From Pseudomonas viridiflava (GTDB taxonomy: Bacteria > Pseudomonadota > Gammaproteobacteria > Pseudomonadales > Pseudomonadaceae), in the NCBI RefSeq assembly GCF_900580675.1, contig NZ_UTBG01000212.1, positions 1-64,000 of the forward strand: a stretch of DNA of 64,000 nt. The letters are read 5' to 3'. The translations under genes were made by a program, and so were the position numbers. Positions 27,523-40,050 of this stretch are shown in pieces. Positions within the stretch are counted from its first letter, which is position 1; each line of letters starts with the position of its first letter. Below the pieces are notes generated by a model. The model had not been told where the DNA came from, ran no database searches, and saw nothing but the letters and a program-made list of their open reading frames with translations.

Positions 27523-28647
27523 TCAGCCACGGTAGTAACGTTGCGGTACAAATGGCATTTTACTTACACGTAATGGCACCTTTTTCCCACGCACCAACGC
27601 CGACACCTGGGTATCCAAGGCGATGAATGCGGCGTCGAGATAACCCATGGCCAGCGGGCCGCCCAACGTCGGGCCGAAACCACCGCTGCATACGCTGCCG
27701 ATCACTGTGCCGTGCTCATCAACGATTTCCGCGCCTTCGCGCACCGGAGTCCGTTCCTGGGGCAGCAGGCCGACACGCTTGCGGCTCACACCGGATAGTT
27801 GCTGGGTAAAAATACGGTCGGCACCTGGAAAACCACCGGCACGCGCACCGTCGGCACGGCGGGCCTTGGAGATTGCCCACAGCAGGCTGGCTTCGATGGG
27901 CGTGGTCTCGGTGTTCATGTCATGGCCATACAGGCACAGGCCGGCTTCCAGGCGCAGCGAGTCGCGCGCACCCAGGCCGATGGCTTGCACTTCGGTTTCG
28001 GCCAGCAGGCTGCGGGCCAGGCTCTCGGCATTGGCGGCCGGCACGGAAATTTCAAAGCCGTCTTCACCGGTGTAGCCGGAGCGGCTGACGTAGCAGTCGA
28101 CACCCAGCAGGCGCAGCGTGGCGAATTGCATGAAGGTCATCCGAGTGACTTCCGGTGCCAGGCGCGCCAGTACCTTCACCGCTGCCGGGCCTTGCAGGGC
28201 GAGCAGGGCGCGTTCTTCAAACAGCGGCTCGATGCTGCACTGGTCGCCGATATGGGTGCGCAGGTGCGCCAGGTCCTGGTCCTTGCAGGCGGCATTCACC
28301 ACCAGGAACAGTTCGTCGTTACCCAGGTTGGCCACCATCAGGTCGTCAAGGATGCCGCCCTGGTCATTGGTGAACATCGCGTAGCGCTGCATACCCACCG
28401 GCAGGTCGATGATGTCGACCGGCACCAGGGTTTCCAGGGCCTTGGCGGCATTCGCGCCGGTCAGGCGGATCTGGCCCATGTGGGACACGTCGAACAACCC
28501 GGCCTGCTCACGGGTGTGCAGGTGTTCTTTCATCACACCCAGCGGGTATTGCACCGGCATGTCGTAGCCGGCGAAGGGCACCATGCGCGCGCCCAGCTCG
28601 AGGTGCAGGGCGTGCAGCGGGGTTTTCAACAGGGTTTCGGTGGACAT
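27523..28647 (-). CDS. gcvT: Glycine cleavage system aminomethyltransferase (T protein)
   Basis: 374 residues. Releases ammonia and passes the methylene group from lipoyl-H protein to tetrahydrofolate. Starts MSTETLLKTPLHALHLELGARMVPFAGY; GLFDVSHMGQI and the folate-site GYTGEDGFEI are conserved. Last gene of the leftward gcvH-gcvP-sdaA-gcvT operon, 39 bp after sdaA. Confidence 0.97.
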   Translation of the reverse strand: MSTETLLKTPLHALHLELGARMVPFAGYDMPVQYPLGVMKEHLHTREQAGLFDVSHMGQIRLTGANAAKALETLVPVDIIDLPVGMQRYAMFTNDQGGILDDLMVANLGNDELFLVVNAACKDQDLAHLRTHIGDQCSIEPLFEERALLALQGPAAVKVLARLAPEVTRMTFMQFATLRLLGVDCYVSRSGYTGEDGFEISVPAANAESLARSLLAETEVQAIGLGARDSLRLEAGLCLYGHDMNTETTPIEASLLWAISKARRADGARAGGFPGADRIFTQQLSGVSRKRVGLLPQERTPVREGAEIVDEHGTVIGSVCSGGFGPTLGGPLAMGYLDAAFIALDTQVSALVRGKKVPLRVSKMPFVPQRYYRG

Positions 28648-28686
28648 ATTCAGCTCCTGAAAAACGTGCTGGCGCGCTTGTAGGCG

Positions 28687-30063
<1,377 letters not shown>

Positions 30064-30111
30064 GGTTGTTCTCCGGTTTCTTATTATTTTTGAAGACTGG
30101 CTCGGTTCAAA

Positions 30112-30201
30112 TGTGGGAGCGGGCTTGCTCGCGAATGCGGTGGTTCAGTCACCCGGTGTATCAACTGATACACCGCTTTCGCGAGCAAGCCCGCTCCCAC
30201 A
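30112..30201. repeat. REPIN-like inverted repeat inside the gcv operon
   Basis: 90-bp GCGGGCTTGCTCGCGA-type palindrome in the gap between gcvP and sdaA. In an mRNA it would fold into a long hairpin and could lower expression of the distal genes. Confidence 0.92.
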
Positions 30202-30227
30202 TTTTTGACCGCGTTCCACCAGTCAGA

Positions 30228-33077
30228 TCAGGCGTAGCTCTCGATCGACGGGCACGCACACACCAGGTTGCGATCACCAAACACGTTGTCAACCCGGCCA
30301 ACCGGCGGCCAGTATTTGCCTTCGATCAACGACGCTACCGGGTACACCGCCTGTTCGCGGCTGTACGGGTGGCTCCATTCACCGACGATTTCCGCAGCCG
30401 TGTGCGGGGCGTTTTTCAGCGGGTTGTCGTCCTTGTCCAACGTGCCGTTCTCCACCGCGCGGATTTCTTCGCGGATGGCGATCATCGCGTCGCAGAAGCG
30501 GTCGAGTTCTTCCCTGGATTCGCTTTCGGTCGGCTCGATCATCAGCGTGCCGGCGACGGGGAACGACATGGTCGGCGCATGGAAACCGAAGTCGATCAGG
30601 CGCTTGGCTACGTCGTCCACGCTGATGCCGCTGCTGTCCTTCAGTGGGCGCAGGTCGAGGATGCATTCGTGCGCCACCAGGCCGTTGCTGCCGGTGTACA
30701 GCACCGGGTAGTGCTCTTCGAGGCGACGGGAAATGTAGTTGGCATTCAGGATCGCCAGTTGCGAAGCGCGCTTGAGGCCCGCGCCGCCCATCATGCTGAT
30801 GTACATCCAGGTGATCGGCAAAATGCTTGCGCTGCCGAACGGCGCTGCGCACACCGCGCCTTCCTTGCGCGCCATGGCCGCGTGGCCCGGCAGGAATGGC
30901 GTCAGGTGCGATTTCACACCAATCGGGCCAACGCCCGGGCCGCCACCGCCGTGGGGGATGCAGAAGGTCTTGTGCAGGTTGAGGTGGGACACGTCGCCGC
31001 CGAACTTGCCCGGTGCGCACAGGCCGACCATCGCGTTCATGTTGGCGCCGTCGATGTACACCTGGCCGCCGTTGTCGTGGATGATCGCGCAGATTTCGCG
31101 GATGCCTTCCTCGAACACGCCGTGGGTGGACGGGTAGGTGATCATCAACGCGGCGAGGTGTTCGCGGTGCTCGAGGGCCTTGGCGCGCAGGTCTTCAATG
31201 TCGACGTTGCCGCGTGCGTCGCAGGCGGTCACGACCACGCGCATACCGGCCATGTTGGCGGTAGCGGGGTTGGTGCCGTGGGCTGACGACGGGATCAGGC
31301 AGATGTCGCGGCGTTCTTCGCCACGGCTCTGGTGGTAGGCACGAATCGCCAGCAAACCGGCGTATTCGCCTTGGGAACCGGCGTTCGGCTGCAGCGAGAT
31401 CGCGTCGTAACCGGTGGCCGCGCAGAGCATGGCTTCCAGCTCGGACGTCAGCTGCAGGTAGCCGGTGCTTTGCTCGGCGGGGGCGAACGGGTGCAGGGCA
31501 CCGAACTCGGCCCAGGTCACCGGGATCATTTCGCTGGCGGCGTTGAGCTTCATGGTGCACGAGCCCAGCGGGATCATGGTGCGGTCCAGCGCCAGGTCCT
31601 TGTCGGCCAGCTTGCGCAGGTAGCGCATCAGCTCGGTTTCGGAGTGATAACGGTTGAACACCGGGTGGCTGAGGATCGGCGACTGGCGCAGCAGCGCGGC
31701 GGGCAGGGTGCTTTCTACGCTGTTGGCAAGAGCGGCGAATGCCGGCAGGGCCTTGCCGTCGGCGAAGATCGCCCACAAGGCTTCGATATCCGCCTGGGTG
31801 GTGGTCTCGTCGACCGACAGGCCAACACGCTCGGCATCCACCACACGCAGGTTGATGCGCTGGGCGCGGGCCTTGTCGTGCAGGGCGGCGGTGTTGGTGC
31901 CGGTGTGGAGGGTCAGGGTGTCGAAGAAGTTTTCCTGCTCGACGTTCAAGCCCAGGGCGGTCAGGCCTTTGGCCAGGATCGCAGTCAGCTGGTGAATGCG
32001 CCGGGCGATCTGGGTCAGGCCTTTAGGGCCGTGGTACACCGCGTACATGCTGGCGATGTTGGCCAACAGCACTTGGGCAGTGCAGATGTTGCTCGTGGCT
32101 TTCTCGCGGCGAATATGTTGCTCGCGCGTCTGCATGGCCAGGCGCAGGGCCGGCTTGCCGAAACGGTCCACGGACACACCGACCAGACGGCCCGGCATGT
32201 CGCGCTTGAACGCGTCCTTGGTGGAAAAGTAAGCCGCGTGCGGGCCACCAAAGCCCAGCGGCACGCCGAAGCGTTGTGCGCTGCCGATGGCCACGTCGGC
32301 GCCGAATTCGCCCGGCGGGGTCAGCAGCGTCAGGGCCAGCAGGTCGGCGGCCACGGCCACCAGCGCATTGGCGGCGTGGAAGCGCTCGGTCAGTTCGCGG
32401 TAGTCAAACACGTCACCGTTGCTGGCCGGGTATTGCAGCAGCGCGCCGAAGAATGCGCTGACGTCAGTCAGTTCGCGCTCATCGCCCACCACCACGTCGA
32501 TACCCAGCGGCTCGGCACGCGTGCGCAATACGTCGAGGGTTTGCGGGTGGCTGTGGATTGAGGCGAAGAACGCGTTGCTGCCTTTGTTCTTGCTCAGGCG
32601 CTTGCAGAAGGTCATGGCTTCGGCGGCGGCCGTGGCTTCGTCGAGCAGCGAGGCGTTGGCGATCGGCAGGCCGGTGAGGTCGCTGATCAGGGTCTGGAAG
32701 TTCAGCAGCGCTTCCAGGCGGCCCTGGGATATCTCGGGCTGGTACGGCGTGTAGGCGGTGTACCAGGCCGGGTTTTCCAGCAGGTTGCGCAGGATCGGCG
32801 ACGGCGTGTGGCAGTTGTAGTAGCCCTGGCCGATGTAAGTCTTGAACAGTTGGTTCTGGCTGGCGATGGCCTTGATCTTGGCCAGGGCCTCGGCTTCGCT
32901 CAGGCCGTCTTCCAGGCCGAGCACGCTGGTGCCCTTGATGCTTTCCGGGATCACGCTGGCGCTGAGGGCTTCGAGGGAATCAAAACCCAGGCTGGCGAGC
33001 ATGTGTTGCTCATCTTCCTGGCGCGGGCCGATGTGGCGGGCGATGAATTCGTTGGCGGTGCTCAAATTAACAGTCAT
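30228..33077 (-). CDS. gcvP: Glycine dehydrogenase (decarboxylating), P protein
   Basis: 949 residues, the fused two-domain form. Pyridoxal-phosphate enzyme that decarboxylates glycine and transfers the aminomethyl group to lipoyl-GcvH. The PLP lysine lies in LNLHKTFCIPHGGGGPGVGP near residue 700. FIARHIGPRQEDEQHML is the standard N-terminus. Ten bp after gcvH, clearly co-transcribed. Confidence 0.98.
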   Translation of the reverse strand: MTVNLSTANEFIARHIGPRQEDEQHMLASLGFDSLEALSASVIPESIKGTSVLGLEDGLSEAEALAKIKAIASQNQLFKTYIGQGYYNCHTPSPILRNLLENPAWYTAYTPYQPEISQGRLEALLNFQTLISDLTGLPIANASLLDEATAAAEAMTFCKRLSKNKGSNAFFASIHSHPQTLDVLRTRAEPLGIDVVVGDERELTDVSAFFGALLQYPASNGDVFDYRELTERFHAANALVAVAADLLALTLLTPPGEFGADVAIGSAQRFGVPLGFGGPHAAYFSTKDAFKRDMPGRLVGVSVDRFGKPALRLAMQTREQHIRREKATSNICTAQVLLANIASMYAVYHGPKGLTQIARRIHQLTAILAKGLTALGLNVEQENFFDTLTLHTGTNTAALHDKARAQRINLRVVDAERVGLSVDETTTQADIEALWAIFADGKALPAFAALANSVESTLPAALLRQSPILSHPVFNRYHSETELMRYLRKLADKDLALDRTMIPLGSCTMKLNAASEMIPVTWAEFGALHPFAPAEQSTGYLQLTSELEAMLCAATGYDAISLQPNAGSQGEYAGLLAIRAYHQSRGEERRDICLIPSSAHGTNPATANMAGMRVVVTACDARGNVDIEDLRAKALEHREHLAALMITYPSTHGVFEEGIREICAIIHDNGGQVYIDGANMNAMVGLCAPGKFGGDVSHLNLHKTFCIPHGGGGPGVGPIGVKSHLTPFLPGHAAMARKEGAVCAAPFGSASILPITWMYISMMGGAGLKRASQLAILNANYISRRLEEHYPVLYTGSNGLVAHECILDLRPLKDSSGISVDDVAKRLIDFGFHAPTMSFPVAGTLMIEPTESESREELDRFCDAMIAIREEIRAVENGTLDKDDNPLKNAPHTAAEIVGEWSHPYSREQAVYPVASLIEGKYWPPVGRVDNVFGDRNLVCACPSIESYA

Positions 33078-33087
33078 GGCGCGCTCC

Positions 33088-33471
33088 TCAGGCTTCAGCG
33101 TTGGCTTTGATCAGGCGGTCGTAGGCGTCCTGATCCAGCAGTTTAGCTACCGCGTCGGCATCGGCCGGTTTAAAGCGGAAGAACCAGCCTTCGCCCATCG
33201 GGTCTTCGTTGACCAGTTCCGGGCTGCCATCGAGCTTGTCGTTCACTTCGAGGACTTCGCCGTCCAGCGGCATGTAGACACCGCTGGCGGCCTTGACCGA
33301 CTCAACGGTGGAGGCTTCGGCGCCCTTGTCGTACGCCTGCAACTCCGGCAGTTGCACGAAAACCACGTCACCCAGTGCGTTTTGCGCGAAAGCGGTGATG
33401 CCTACGGTCACGCTGCCATCGGCTTCGGCGCGCAGCCATTCGTGATCTTCAGTGAAACGCAACTCGCTCAT
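33088..33471 (-). CDS. gcvH: Glycine cleavage system H protein
   Basis: 127 residues. Carries lipoate on Lys60 in TVESVKAASGVYMP and shuttles the aminomethyl group between P, T and L proteins. First gene of the operon; a sigma-54 promoter lies about 60 bp upstream. Confidence 0.98.
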   Translation of the reverse strand: MSELRFTEDHEWLRAEADGSVTVGITAFAQNALGDVVFVQLPELQAYDKGAEASTVESVKAASGVYMPLDGEVLEVNDKLDGSPELVNEDPMGEGWFFRFKPADADAVAKLLDQDAYDRLIKANAEA

Positions 33472-33531
33472 GGAAACTCCTCAGGGCCAGATTCGTCTGG
33501 TGGACGGGATAGGAATAATGGGGAGTTGCTT

Positions 33532-33547
33532 AGCAAAATTGCGGCCA
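33532..33547 (-). promoter_or_regulatory. Sigma-54 promoter of the gcv operon
   Basis: On the minus strand the sequence reads TGGCCG-N5-TTGCT, with the GG and GC dinucleotides at -24/-12 correctly spaced. It lies about 60 bp before gcvH, matching control by a sigma-54 activator (GcsR). Confidence 0.75.
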
Positions 33548-33611
33548 ACGTTAATAAGTCTTTATAAATCAATAAGTTGATCAAACTCGAAAGGAAGTAA
33601 GATCATTTGAC

Positions 33612-33629
33612 TGTAGCGATTTCGATACA
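33612..33629. promoter_or_regulatory. GcsR-like binding site 1
   Basis: TGTAGCG-N4-CGATACA, an 18-bp near-palindrome 65 bp upstream of the sigma-54 promoter. From memory it resembles the TGTAACG-N4-CGTTCCG repeat reported for P. aeruginosa GcsR. Confidence 0.65.
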
Positions 33630-33692
33630 GCTGACGCAGTGAAAAAAAGCCTATGTGGATCAAAGCCTTGCATGGCGCGGAAAAAACCGGCC

Positions 33693-33710
33693 TGTATCGA
33701 AACCGTTCCA
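33693..33710. promoter_or_regulatory. GcsR-like binding site 2
   Basis: TGTATCG-N4-CGTTCCA, the closest match of the three to the recalled GcsR consensus. It abuts site 3 with a 19-bp centre-to-centre period. Confidence 0.68.
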
Positions 33711-33711
33711 C

Positions 33712-33729
33712 TGTAGCGCTTTCAGTACG
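33712..33729. promoter_or_regulatory. GcsR-like binding site 3
   Basis: TGTAGCG-N4-CAGTACG; left half identical to site 1, right half degenerate. It lies 100 bp before the start of the large rightward ORF. Confidence 0.58.
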
Positions 33730-33828
33730 GTTAGAGGTCGTTTTACGTAAGGGCTGCAACCTATCTACCGCATCGGCGGCAGACGGGCGTTTTACCGTGC
33801 GTGCCTTGGCCTATTGAGGACGCACCAC

Positions 33829-36800
33829 ATGAATGCATCAACCGCCGTTGCCCCTGAAATTTCCCAGGCGCGCACTTCACTCGCCGGGTTATCCAAACTG
33901 TTCGCCCATCGCTTGAGCCTGACTCAGGTAGCCCAGGAAATGCTCCAGGAATGGATCGATGAGGCGTTCGTCGGGGCTCGCCTGTTGGCGAGTAACAGTT
34001 GGATCGGAGTGGTAGAGCGAGCGCCTGAAAGCAGCACCTACACGCAGCTCATCACCCTGAGCGATGCATTGATCAAGCGCTGCATGATGGGCGAAGCTAT
34101 CAATTACACGCCGGGTCATCATCAATTGTTGGTTCAAGCGCCGTCAGGGGCTTTCCAGCCGATGGCCGACGTCATCACGGTGGATGACATCGAATTGATG
34201 CTCAACCAGCTGGCACCACATGTGCTCGCGGGTTTTGGTCGCCGGTTGGTCGACTATTGGAATGCACGCGTAGAGGGCGCCTCGACGACGCGTTGGCATG
34301 CGGTCAGCAATGCCTTGCGTGCGGGCCTGCTCGCGGCGCGGCAGAACCCGCCGTTGAGCCGCGAGCAAGCGCGATTGCTGTTGGGCGCGGGTGATGAGCA
34401 TCAGCAGCTGTGGGCGTATCGTGCGGATCGCGAAGCGCTGGGCACGCCCGACGTGCTGCGTATTTACCAGGTGTATGCCGCCCAGGACGCGCGCGGCGGC
34501 GAATGGCTGCCGCTGCTGGTCTTGCAGCGTGTGGTCCTGAAGCAAACAGTCACCCTGGTTTACATCCCGACGATGGACCTGTTGAAGCTCGTCAGCCTGG
34601 AGTCGTTGGGCTACCTGTTGCCTCGCTACATGCAAAACTACCAGCCGGGGCGGCCCCTGAACTGGATGATTCATGAGCCGGCAGGTGATGTCTTCGATGC
34701 CTTGGCCCAGACCCTGCTCGAGCGACAGCTTCGTCAGGTATATCAGCTGGACTGGGCGGCGCTGGCTCAAGTCAGCAGCTATCAAAACCTCTTCATCCGA
34801 CTCACCTCACCATTGGCCTGGTTCGATCCTGACTACCTCCGGCAGCCTCACGAAGAACAACTGCCGCTCTGGTTGCAATTGGCCAATCACGCCGATCGCC
34901 GGATGTATGGCCGCCTGCTTGGGCAGTGGGGGCACCTTCAGCAAACAACCGGCGAGGCCTCATTTTTGGGTGGGCTGGACACTGTCGTGGCGTATGCGCG
35001 CAAGGCCCTGTTGCAGCACATTCGCCGGGACTATCCGCACAGTGCGCTCATCGATCCGGACGCGTACCTGCTGACTGTTGGCTCACGTGCTGGTGGAGCT
35101 TTTGCTACTCGCCGCAGCCTTACCGAGTGGTGCCTGGAGCTCCCCTTCGCCACCGACGCCAGTGTGCAGGTCAGCCATAAAACCAGCTCCGGCCAGGTGC
35201 CTGGCTGGATGACGCCTGCGTACCTCAAGCAATTGATCGACAAGGTCGACGTGAGCACGCACTACCCACATCTGCTTGAACAGGCTTTGCTCTCGGACCC
35301 GGTAGAAGCGGCCCGGCGGCGCCGACTGTTTGTTGAGCAAATGGCCGTTCAACTGCCACTGCGCGCCTTTGAATTCGGCTTTTGCCGGCTCAACGGCTTC
35401 ACTTGGGCAGGCGCGTTGATGGTGCAGGCAGTGGTGCAAAGCGACCCGCTCAAACGCGTGATATTCAATGAGGAAATGGTCGCCCGTCCTCTGGCGTTCC
35501 TGGGCCAGGCTGGGGGCGCGGTGCACACGGCTGAAAACCTGTTTGTCATCTCCGCGCGTGACAGCAGTGACCTGCCCCATATTCTGTATCGGCCGGAGCA
35601 GACCGAAGCGGTTTTACAACAATTCTCCAGCCGCCAGGCGTTGCTCAACGAGATCACGCGAACGGGCAGCGACCTGCAAGCGCTGGTGATAAAACGTTTG
35701 CCGCCGTCCAGCCGGACCTTGTTCGGCAGCGGTGGGCGGCAACGTTCGCGTACCCGGCGCAGCGTGCAGGGCAGCACGCCGACCTCAAGCCCGGTGCTGT
35801 TCAGTGACCAGACCTTGCAAGGCGGTTTGCTTGAAGCGGTCTTTAATGAAAACGCAAAACGCCTCTCCAGCCCGGCCCTGAGTGCGTCGGCTTCCACCGA
35901 GACACTGCGCTGGGCCCTGTTCAAGTATGATCTGTGGCAGCTGTTCAATGCGCGCCTGCCGATCGCCGACGGCCCTGCTGCAGCAACGGACTGGCTGTTG
36001 CAGACGTTCAGCATTGCCCGAGAGGTATTCACTGTGCCGGGCGATGCCAGCCGCGGAGATCATTCCCATGCAGTCGGCGAGCTGATCGACGGTATAGCCG
36101 GACTCATCATGAACCCTGTCATGCACCTGGATGAGCGTTTACGCCTGAATACGGTCCCGTTCATCGGCGGCGGGGTGCCGGCCCATGAGCTGAGCGAGGT
36201 CCGCCACATCCGCTACTCGATAGCGAGATTTCCCGGAGCACGTCAGTTCAACGATGTCACCTTGATGGATTTCGCCTGGTCCAACGCATCGGGCCGGCTC
36301 AACACCACCCAGCAAGCCGAGTTGGCGACCTTCCAGTGGTCGCCCGGGCCCGGGGAGCACGGCCCCGAGCAGGCCCCGACGTTCTCGGCCGACAGCCCGG
36401 TGCGCGGTGGCATACGGCTGCGGCTGCGCAGCGGCAGTGCCAGCCATGCAAGCTACACCTTGATAAACAGCAAAATGTATGGCGTCCGAGCCATTGACGA
36501 TGGCTGGCAGATTGTCGATATCAGGGCACCCCAGCGCCTGGGCCCGTGGCTCAGGAAGAATCGGCAGGGCGTCTGGAACGTCGACCTGGGCCTGCGCCTG
36601 ATCGCGGGGCAACCCAAAAAAACGCGTCAGCAGCGCCGCACGCAAACGCAGCTGGACGACAGGCTGCTCGCAGAGCAGTACCGCAAAGTGTCCAGCGAGT
36701 TGTCCGACGCGGAGCGAGCTGTCGATGTCGCCGAAGCCCTTTATGAACACACGCACGTTATCGATCGCGCGGCGTATACCGAAGAGCACCGGCTGCGCTC

Positions 36801-38466
36801 GAGGGCCGCTTATGTGAGCAAGCTGCAAGGACAAGCCACTGTGCAGCACGAGCAAAGTCATCTGCTCCTGCGAAGAAACGCCAACAAACCCATGATCGGT
36901 TTTGAAAAAGAGCACAGCCTGCAATTGGAAGACCTGGTTCGGAACCGGCGCAGGACGATCGAGGTATTAAATCTCAGCCGTAGGGCAGAGCAGCTTGGCG
37001 ATGTGGGGCTGTCGCGGCTGGAAGCGCAATTGGCGAATGAGGACGCCGACCTGTCCCGAGCAGCGCGCAGCACGCTGGACACCGAGAGGCAAACAATCAG
37101 CGGTTATTACGACCAGATCATCAGCATCAGCCTCTTGGAGCGTGAACGGTATGCGCAGTTGTTAGGCATTGCGGGCTATGCGTCGAATCCCGGCAGCCTT
37201 GCCCCTTCGGCCCATGGCGTGCCGCTGGACTGGATAACCCTGCACGTGCAGGCCCTGAAAAAGCGCATGTGGCGCCGACGGCCGTTGCCTGAAGAACACT
37301 ACGATTTCAGCCGGTTAGCGGCGGCAATCGACGAGGCCATTCAATCGGCGCAGTCCCAAAAGACCCTGGATGAGGAAAACCTGTTGGATGTGTCGCAACG
37401 CATTGAGGGGACCCAGGCCAACCTGCACGAATATGCCGCCGCCCTGACAGCACTGGCTGAATACACGGCAGTGGCCCCGGACCTGATCAATCCCGACGTC
37501 GAAGCTTCGTTAAGAACCACGATCGTGCGCCTGGAGCATGAGTCAAGAAACACCCTGGCCCGCCTGCTGCGCCGGCACGATGAAGCGCTGCCATCCGAAG
37601 ATTCGCGCGCGCCTGCCGGCAACCAACGATGGGTCCGCGACTCAAGGAAACGCTATCAATCAGGCCGGGTCCGGGCCGCCGGGACGCCGGCCAGCGCAGA
37701 GATCATCGATGTCATCGACGCTATTGATCAGACCGTCGTCGTCAGCTTGCAGCAAACACTGGGTTCGTCAGTGTACGAACCCGTCCCCGAGGCCACCGCC
37801 CCGGCCGCCCGTCCAACACGCTCTGTGGAAAATCTCATGGCCGATGCCCGCCGTTTGCTGGACAGGGAGGCGGCCGTGCTGATGCAGGCCCGTTACGAAC
37901 GAGGCCAGGAGCACGCGGAGGGCCGCCTGGAGCGCCAGTGCGAGGCCATCAAGGCGGTTGGCGTGAAGATTCGCAATGCGCTTACCCAGACCATTGATAC
38001 CGTGACGCAGGCGCTGCTTGATGACCTGCAAAGCCTGACCCGCCGCTACATTGAGCAGCAGCGGTTATTTCGGATCGAAAGGTTGAAGAAGTCGCCGCCC
38101 GACGAGGGCACCATTGCCTGGCTCAAAGATCAGGACCAGCTGCAGATAGTGCGCGTAGGCGCGCGCGTCGCGCTCATGCGGCTCAATGATTTTTTGCAGG
38201 AATATGTAGTCAGGGACAAGCAGGGCAGCGTATTGGCGTACGCGCACTTTCATTATTCCCGGGCCGATACACCCGACGCCGAGTACAGCGCCGGACATTT
38301 GAAAGTGCCGAGCCAGCGCTTTGTCAGTTATCGCAGCCTTGCCGACAAACCCGACAGCGGCGTCATCGAGGTCTACTACTCGCGCATCAGCGGGCCCCTG
38401 GCTGAGCGCCTTTTTTTCAGCGCAACGGCTTCAATCAAACGCCGCGACACCTACACCTATTGGTGA
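33829..38466 (+). CDS. Very large uncharacterised protein, possibly dermonecrotic-toxin-like
   Basis: 1545 residues, starting at ATG 33829 with GAGGA 8 nt upstream. No signal peptide. Residues about 1-560 are globular and rich in Trp/Tyr (for example WIGVVERAPESSTYTQLIT). A basic low-complexity linker (about 625-655, RQRSRTRRSVQG) follows. Residues about 945-1110 and 1150-1240 are charged heptad-like helices. The final about 90 residues (AYAHFHYSRADTPDAEYSAG and SGVIEVYYSRISGP) resemble C-termini I associate with large Pseudomonas proteins carrying a DUF6543/dermonecrotic-toxin-type domain; this is recall, not a search. It is convergent with gcsR (9-bp gap) and divergent from gcvH. No secretion or immunity gene is adjacent. 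Confidence 0.8.
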   Translation: MNASTAVAPEISQARTSLAGLSKLFAHRLSLTQVAQEMLQEWIDEAFVGARLLASNSWIGVVERAPESSTYTQLITLSDALIKRCMMGEAINYTPGHHQLLVQAPSGAFQPMADVITVDDIELMLNQLAPHVLAGFGRRLVDYWNARVEGASTTRWHAVSNALRAGLLAARQNPPLSREQARLLLGAGDEHQQLWAYRADREALGTPDVLRIYQVYAAQDARGGEWLPLLVLQRVVLKQTVTLVYIPTMDLLKLVSLESLGYLLPRYMQNYQPGRPLNWMIHEPAGDVFDALAQTLLERQLRQVYQLDWAALAQVSSYQNLFIRLTSPLAWFDPDYLRQPHEEQLPLWLQLANHADRRMYGRLLGQWGHLQQTTGEASFLGGLDTVVAYARKALLQHIRRDYPHSALIDPDAYLLTVGSRAGGAFATRRSLTEWCLELPFATDASVQVSHKTSSGQVPGWMTPAYLKQLIDKVDVSTHYPHLLEQALLSDPVEAARRRRLFVEQMAVQLPLRAFEFGFCRLNGFTWAGALMVQAVVQSDPLKRVIFNEEMVARPLAFLGQAGGAVHTAENLFVISARDSSDLPHILYRPEQTEAVLQQFSSRQALLNEITRTGSDLQALVIKRLPPSSRTLFGSGGRQRSRTRRSVQGSTPTSSPVLFSDQTLQGGLLEAVFNENAKRLSSPALSASASTETLRWALFKYDLWQLFNARLPIADGPAAATDWLLQTFSIAREVFTVPGDASRGDHSHAVGELIDGIAGLIMNPVMHLDERLRLNTVPFIGGGVPAHELSEVRHIRYSIARFPGARQFNDVTLMDFAWSNASGRLNTTQQAELATFQWSPGPGEHGPEQAPTFSADSPVRGGIRLRLRSGSASHASYTLINSKMYGVRAIDDGWQIVDIRAPQRLGPWLRKNRQGVWNVDLGLRLIAGQPKKTRQQRRTQTQLDDRLLAEQYRKVSSELSDAERAVDVAEALYEHTHVIDRAAYTEEHRLRSRAAYVSKLQGQATVQHEQSHLLLRRNANKPMIGFEKEHSLQLEDLVRNRRRTIEVLNLSRRAEQLGDVGLSRLEAQLANEDADLSRAARSTLDTERQTISGYYDQIISISLLERERYAQLLGIAGYASNPGSLAPSAHGVPLDWITLHVQALKKRMWRRRPLPEEHYDFSRLAAAIDEAIQSAQSQKTLDEENLLDVSQRIEGTQANLHEYAAALTALAEYTAVAPDLINPDVEASLRTTIVRLEHESRNTLARLLRRHDEALPSEDSRAPAGNQRWVRDSRKRYQSGRVRAAGTPASAEIIDVIDAIDQTVVVSLQQTLGSSVYEPVPEATAPAARPTRSVENLMADARRLLDREAAVLMQARYERGQEHAEGRLERQCEAIKAVGVKIRNALTQTIDTVTQALLDDLQSLTRRYIEQQRLFRIERLKKSPPDEGTIAWLKDQDQLQIVRVGARVALMRLNDFLQEYVVRDKQGSVLAYAHFHYSRADTPDAEYSAGHLKVPSQRFVSYRSLADKPDSGVIEVYYSRISGPLAERLFFSATASIKRRDTYTYW

Positions 38467-38475
38467 TGAGTGTGC

Positions 38476-39984
<1,509 letters not shown>

Positions 39985-40050
39985 GGGGCGCTGTTTGGTT
40001 CTGGCGAGCGATAGGCGGCAAGTATGCCTTGGAGCGGATGGAGATCAAAA

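Larger units (their letters stand above)
33472..33828. other. 357-bp regulatory region between gcvH and the large ORF
   Basis: It contains a sigma-54 promoter toward gcvH and three related 18-bp repeats. No coding frame here looks real. It also must hold the promoter of the rightward 1545-residue gene. Confidence 0.8.

Noticed and set aside
33562..33759. 65-codon minus-strand frame upstream of gcvH
   Set aside because: It covers the GcsR-like repeats and lies just upstream of the sigma-54 promoter; better explained as regulatory DNA.
33472..33828. Glycine riboswitch upstream of gcvH
   Set aside because: I could not find the tandem aptamer features; the sigma-54/GcsR elements explain control.
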